From Streptomyces hygroscopicus (GTDB lineage: Bacteria > Actinomycetota > Actinomycetes > Streptomycetales > Streptomycetaceae), in the NCBI GenBank assembly GCA_002021875.1, contig CP018627.1, forward strand, positions 4,402,001 to 4,466,000: a stretch of 64,000 nt of DNA. Direction: 5' to 3'. The position numbers were made by a program, and so were the translations under genes. Each line of letters opens with the position of its first letter. Position 1 is the stretch's first letter. Below are positions 60,444-64,000 of this stretch, piece after piece. Below the pieces are notes generated by a model. The model had not been told where the DNA came from. It searched no databases and saw nothing but the letters and a program-made list of their open reading frames with translations.

Positions 60444-62453
60444 ATGCACCACACCGCTGAGGCCGTCGTCGCCCGGCTGCTCGCCGACGACGCGCCGCCC
60501 TTCGCCCTGCTGCACCGACGCACCCCGGGCCGGGCACCCGACACCGTCGAGGTGCTGCTCGGCCCGGTCGGCGAGGTGGAGCGGCTGACCGACATCCCGC
60601 TGCCGACCGGAGCGCCGACGGATGGCGCGCCGGTGGCGGACGCCCTCGCGCTGGTGCCGTTCCGGCAGATCCGCGAGCGGGGGTTCGAGGTGCGCGACGA
60701 CGGGACGCCGCTGGCCGTGCTGCGCCCGCGGGAGACTTACGAGCTGCCGCTCGCCGAGGCGCTGGAGGCGCTGCCCGCGCACCGGGTGCGGGTCGAGGGC
60801 GGGGCGTTCGACGTGGACGACGACGCGTACGCGTCCATCGTGAGCCGGGTCCTCGAGGACGAGATCGGCACCGGCGAGGGCGCCAACTTCGTCATCCGGC
60901 GGACGTTCCGGGGAGAGATCCCGGGCTTCGGCAGCCGCGACGCGCTCGCGCTCTTCCGGCGGCTGCTGGCCGGTGAGCGGGGCGCCTACTGGACGTATGT
61001 GGTGCGGCTGGCGGACGGGCGGACGCTGGTGGGGGCCAGCCCCGAGGTGCATGTGCGGATGACGGGAGGGAGGGGCGAGCGCGAAGCGCTCTCGTTTGAG
61101 GGTGGTGGTGGGCGACGGGCGGGCACCGTCGTGATGAACCCGATCAGCGGGACGTACCGCTATCCCGAGAGCGGGGCGAGCGCGGAGGGGCTGCTGGACT
61201 TCCTGCACGACCGTAAGGAGGTGGAGGAGCTGTCCATGGTCGTGGACGAGGAGCTGAAGATGATGTGCACCGTCGGCGACATGGGCGGGACGGTGATCGG
61301 GCCCCGGCTCAGGGAGATGGCGCATCTCGCGCACACCGAGTACGAGCTGCGCGGCCGCTCCTCGCTCGACGTCCGGGAGGTGCTCCGCGAGACGATGTTC
61401 GCCGCGACGGTCACCGGTTCGCCGGTGCAGAACGCCTGCCGGGTGATCGAGCGCTATGAGCCCCTCGGGCCGGACGGGGCCGGGCGCGGCTACTACGCCG
61501 GGGCGCTCGCGCTGATCGGACGGGACGGCGGCGGCGCCCAGACCCTGGACTCGCCGATCCTGATCCGCACCGCCGACATCGACCCCGGGGGATCGCTGAA
61601 GGTGGCGGTCGGCGCGACGCTCGTCCGCCACTCGGACCCGCGCGGCGAAGTGGCCGAGACGCACGCCAAGGCGGCCGGGGTGCTGACCGCGCTGGGCGTG
61701 CGGCCGGCGCCCGTACGGCCGGAGGGGCAGGGCCCGCGGCCCCGGCTCGCGGACGATCCGCGGGTGCGGGCGGCGCTGGACGCGCGGCGGGCGGACCTGG
61801 CGCCGTTCTGGCTGCGTATGCAGCAGACCCCGTCGTCGGCGGACGAGCCCCTGGCCGGGGGGCTGTCCGGGCATGCCCTGGTGATCGACGCCGAGGACAC
61901 GTTCACCGCGATGCTCGCGCATCTGCTGCGCACCTCGGGGCTGACCGTGACCGTGCGGCGGTACGACGAGCCGGGGGTGCGGGAGGCGGCGCTGGCGCAT
62001 CAGGGGCCCGTGGTGCTCGGTCCGGGGCCGGGCGACCCCGGCGACGCGGCCGACCCCAAGATGCGGTTCCTGCGGGCGCTGACCGCCGAGCTGGTGACCG
62101 GGCACCGGCACGGGCTGCTGGGGGTGTGCCTGGGGAACGAGCTGATCGCGGCCGAGCTGGGGCTGGAGATCGTGCGCAAGGACGTCCCGTTCCAGGGCGC
62201 ACAGGAGCGGATCGACTTCTTCGGGCGCAAGGAGACCGTCGGCTTCTACAACACCTTCACTGCGCGCTGCGACGAGGCGGCGGAGGCGGAGCTGGCGATG
62301 CACCGCGTGGAGCTGAGCCGGGATCCGGTGACCGGCGAAGTGCACGCGCTGCGCGGACCGGGCTTCGCCGGTGTGCAGTTCCACCCGGAGTCGGTGCTGT
62401 CGCGGGACGGGGCGGCGCTGGTGGCGGAGCTGCTGGCGGCCGTGCTGGTCTGA
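60444..62453 (+). CDS. Fused anthranilate synthase (TrpE-TrpG), PhzE-like
   Basis: A 669-residue protein: an N-terminal chorismate-binding domain (about 1-430; NPISGTYRYP, EELSMVVDEELKMMCTVGDMGG, FAATVTGSPVQNACRVIERYE) and a C-terminal class I glutamine amidotransferase domain (about 470-665; nucleophile in GVCLGNELIA, His in VQFHPESVL). It converts chorismate and glutamine to anthranilate. The sequence is closer to PhzE-type (ADIC synthase) proteins than to E. coli TrpE: SPVQN replaces SAPK, and Glu replaces the usual Gln in GxCxGxQ. The Trp leader argues for tryptophan synthesis. Confidence 0.9.
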   Translation: MHHTAEAVVARLLADDAPPFALLHRRTPGRAPDTVEVLLGPVGEVERLTDIPLPTGAPTDGAPVADALALVPFRQIRERGFEVRDDGTPLAVLRPRETYELPLAEALEALPAHRVRVEGGAFDVDDDAYASIVSRVLEDEIGTGEGANFVIRRTFRGEIPGFGSRDALALFRRLLAGERGAYWTYVVRLADGRTLVGASPEVHVRMTGGRGEREALSFEGGGGRRAGTVVMNPISGTYRYPESGASAEGLLDFLHDRKEVEELSMVVDEELKMMCTVGDMGGTVIGPRLREMAHLAHTEYELRGRSSLDVREVLRETMFAATVTGSPVQNACRVIERYEPLGPDGAGRGYYAGALALIGRDGGGAQTLDSPILIRTADIDPGGSLKVAVGATLVRHSDPRGEVAETHAKAAGVLTALGVRPAPVRPEGQGPRPRLADDPRVRAALDARRADLAPFWLRMQQTPSSADEPLAGGLSGHALVIDAEDTFTAMLAHLLRTSGLTVTVRRYDEPGVREAALAHQGPVVLGPGPGDPGDAADPKMRFLRALTAELVTGHRHGLLGVCLGNELIAAELGLEIVRKDVPFQGAQERIDFFGRKETVGFYNTFTARCDEAAEAELAMHRVELSRDPVTGEVHALRGPGFAGVQFHPESVLSRDGAALVAELLAAVLV

Positions 62454-62478
62454 AGGGCCCACCGGCCCAACGGGCGGC

Positions 62479-62514
62479 GTGACGATGGGCGTGACGATGG
62501 GCGTGACGATGGGC
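62479..62514. repeat. 12-bp tandem repeat, three copies
   Basis: GTGACGATGGGC repeated exactly at 62479-62490, 62491-62502 and 62503-62514, just before the terminator hairpin. Strain variation in copy number is likely. Confidence 0.8.
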
Positions 62515-62542
62515 CGGGCGCGGAAGACGCGCCCGGCCCATC
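62508..62542. terminator. Bidirectional terminator
   Basis: GATGGGCCGGGCGCG (62508-62522), loop GAAGA, CGCGCCCGGCCCATC (62528-62542), a perfect 15-bp stem between the convergent trpEG and pfkA genes. Confidence 0.8.
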
Positions 62543-62564
62543 GCCGTACTGCACCCAGACGGCC

Positions 62565-63593
62565 TCAGCCGAAGAAGACCTCGGCCTCGGCGTAGAGCGA
62601 GGGATCGACGGTCTTGAGCCGTGCGGTCGCCTCGGCAAGCGGAACCCGGACGATGTCGGTGCCGCGCAGCGCCACCATCTTCCCGAAGTCCTCGTCCCGT
62701 ACCGCGTCGATGGCGTGCAGCCCGAAGCGGGTGGCCAGCCAGCGGTCGAAGGCGCTGGGCGTGCCTCCGCGCTGGACATGGCCGAGGACGGTGGTGCGGG
62801 CCTCCTTGCCGGTGCGCTTCTCGATCTCCTTGGCCAGCCATTCGCCGACCCCGGAGAGCCGGACATGGCCGAAGGAGTCCGTCGAGTCGTCCTTGAGGAC
62901 CGCGTCGCCGTCCTTGGGCATCGCGCCCTCGGCGATGACCACGATCGGGGCGTAGCGGATCTTGAAGCGGGATTCGACCCAGGCACAGACCTGGTCGACG
63001 TCGAAGCGCTGTTCGGGGAGGAGGATGACATTGGCGCCACCGGCGAGCCCCGAGTGCAGGGCGATCCATCCGGCGTGACGGCCCATCACCTCGACGACGA
63101 GCACGCGCATATGCGATTCGGCGGTGGTGTGGAGCCGGTCGATGGCCTCGGTCGCGATGTTGACGGCGGTGTCGAAGCCGAAGGTGTAGTCGGTGGCGGA
63201 CAGGTCGTTGTCGATGGTCTTGGGGACGCCGACGCAGCGGATCCCGTAGTCGCCGGAGAGCCGGGCGGCGACGCCGAGGGTGTCCTCGCCACCGATCGCG
63301 ATCAGCGCGTCGACCTCCTCCTTGACCAGGGTCTCCCTGACCCGCCGGATGCCGTCCTCGCTCTTGAGGGGGTTGGTGCGGGAGGAGCCGAGGATGGTGC
63401 CGCCGCGCGGCAGGATGCCGCGCACCGCGCGGATGTCGAGGGGAACGGTGTCGTTCTCGAGAGGGCCGCGCCAGCCGTCCCGGAAGCCGATGAAGTCATA
63501 GCCGTATTCCTGTACGCCCTTGCGCACGACGGCGCGGATGACCGCGTTGAGCCCGGGGCAGTCACCGCCGCCGGTCAGCACTCCGACCCGCAT
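62565..63593 (-). CDS. pfkA: 6-phosphofructokinase
   Basis: A 342-residue PFK: GVLTGGGDCPGLNA, GGEDTLGVAARL (nucleotide loop), PKTIDNDLSATDYTFGFDTA (catalytic Asp region), EVMGRHAGWIALHSGLA and HVQRGGTPSAFDRWLATRFG. ATP-PFKs usually have GGDGS and PGTIDND; here GGEDT and PKTIDND look like the PPi-using group, although characterised Streptomyces enzymes of this type use ATP. ATG start. Confidence 0.92.
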   Translation of the reverse strand: MRVGVLTGGGDCPGLNAVIRAVVRKGVQEYGYDFIGFRDGWRGPLENDTVPLDIRAVRGILPRGGTILGSSRTNPLKSEDGIRRVRETLVKEEVDALIAIGGEDTLGVAARLSGDYGIRCVGVPKTIDNDLSATDYTFGFDTAVNIATEAIDRLHTTAESHMRVLVVEVMGRHAGWIALHSGLAGGANVILLPEQRFDVDQVCAWVESRFKIRYAPIVVIAEGAMPKDGDAVLKDDSTDSFGHVRLSGVGEWLAKEIEKRTGKEARTTVLGHVQRGGTPSAFDRWLATRFGLHAIDAVRDEDFGKMVALRGTDIVRVPLAEATARLKTVDPSLYAEAEVFFG

Positions 63594-63772
63594 CGTTTCT
63601 TCCCTTCTCCCATGGAATCCCGTGATTGGGCCCGGTACGGAGAGCCACGCTAACGGTGATCCAGGTCACATGGGATGGGGCGTCAGTCGATTCCCGCGCG
63701 GATCAAGGGAGTTGGTTTTGAACTTCACCCGTACGAGGGGTGGGGCGGTGTCACGGCCTCAGCCGGACGGCC
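63594..63772. other. Intergenic region between pfkA and a regulator
   Basis: About 180 bp upstream of pfkA and downstream of the regulator gene; GAGAAGGGAAG upstream of pfkA is its ribosome site. Nothing else identified. Confidence 0.5.
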
Positions 63773-64000
63773 TCAGGCGTCGTCCAGACCGCGCTCGATG
63801 GCGTAGCGGACCAGCTCCACGCGGTTGTGCAGCTGGAGTTTGCCGAGGGTGTTCTGGACGTGGTTCTGCACCGTGCGATGCGAGATGACCAGCCGCTCGG
63901 CGATCTGCTTGTACGACAGCCCCTTGGCCACCAGCCGCAGCACCTCCGTCTCACGCTCGGTGAGCTGCGGGACGGCCGGCTGGTCGGCGGCGGTGGAGGC
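63773..64000 (-). CDS. LuxR-family regulator, C-terminal DNA-binding domain (5' truncated)
   Basis: The gene runs off the window; 75 codons remain. They encode a GerE/LuxR helix-turn-helix: LTERETEVLRLVAKGLSYKQIAERL, then VISHRTVQNHVQNTLGKLQLHNRVELVRYAIERG. This is the effector domain of NarL-type response regulators. The receiver domain and kinase partner lie beyond the edge. Confidence 0.88.
   Translation of the reverse strand, partial: ASTAADQPAVPQLTERETEVLRLVAKGLSYKQIAERLVISHRTVQNHVQNTLGKLQLHNRVELVRYAIERGLDDA

Overview
The window is a stretch of actinobacterial chromosome, almost certainly Streptomyces. It is very GC-rich, codons end mostly in G or C, GTG starts are common, and several genes look leaderless. 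The complete division and cell-wall (dcw) gene order, with sepF, ylmD/ylmE homologues, yggT and divIVA downstream of ftsZ, is the Streptomyces arrangement. I see no tRNA, rRNA, insertion sequence, prophage or CRISPR array. Most genes are conserved core genes, so the novelty lies mainly in regulatory DNA and a few poorly characterised families.

Layout. 1-8115: end of a membrane protein gene, a DsbA-like thiol-disulfide protein, a Tat-exported PhoD phosphodiesterase, a dienelactone-hydrolase-type enzyme, an MscS channel, then a minus-strand group lspA-rluD-GNAT and a DksA-type zinc-finger gene. 8425-11851: ileS for a eukaryotic-type isoleucyl-tRNA synthetase behind a T-box leader with an AUC specifier. 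12107-30328: the dcw cluster on the minus strand, transcribed rsmH-ftsL-ftsI-murE-murF-mraY-murD-ftsW-murG-ftsQ-ftsZ-pgeF-yggS-sepF-yggT-divIVA. These genes make lipid II, build the divisome and Z-ring, and end with the polar-growth scaffold; murC, ftsA and mraZ are absent. 30737-37101: beta-carbonic anhydrase, a MoxR/DUF58/transglutaminase operon and a DUF3040 gene. 37373-46700: methyltransferase, HEPN-domain protein, a TetR-controlled ABC/YhgE operon, a phytoene-desaturase-like flavoprotein, a Tyr/Gln-rich membrane protein and metF. 46874-52038: thiamine genes thiE and thiO-thiS-thiG (TPP riboswitch), with an Rv2175c-type DNA-binding protein and an FAD reductase between them. 52219-57950: SRPBCC protein, PASTA Ser/Thr kinase, endonuclease IV, a DUF4396 membrane protein behind a CsoR-like operator, a molybdopterin oxidoreductase, and bfr/bfd iron-storage genes. 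58091-64000: class II DAHP synthase, a secreted protein, an attenuator-controlled fused anthranilate synthase, phosphofructokinase and the end of a LuxR-type regulator.

Regulatory logic. The sequence shows several recognisable control elements: a T-box (ileS), a TPP riboswitch (thiO), a tryptophan attenuator with three Trp codons (trpEG), a candidate iron box (bfd), a CsoR-type copper operator (DUF4396), a TetR-type operator (ABC/YhgE), and three 10-bp-phased AGTGG repeats over the -10 of the probable rsmH/dcw promoter. The last resembles a MraZ operator although no mraZ lies beside it. Short tandem repeats fill several of the gene-free gaps.
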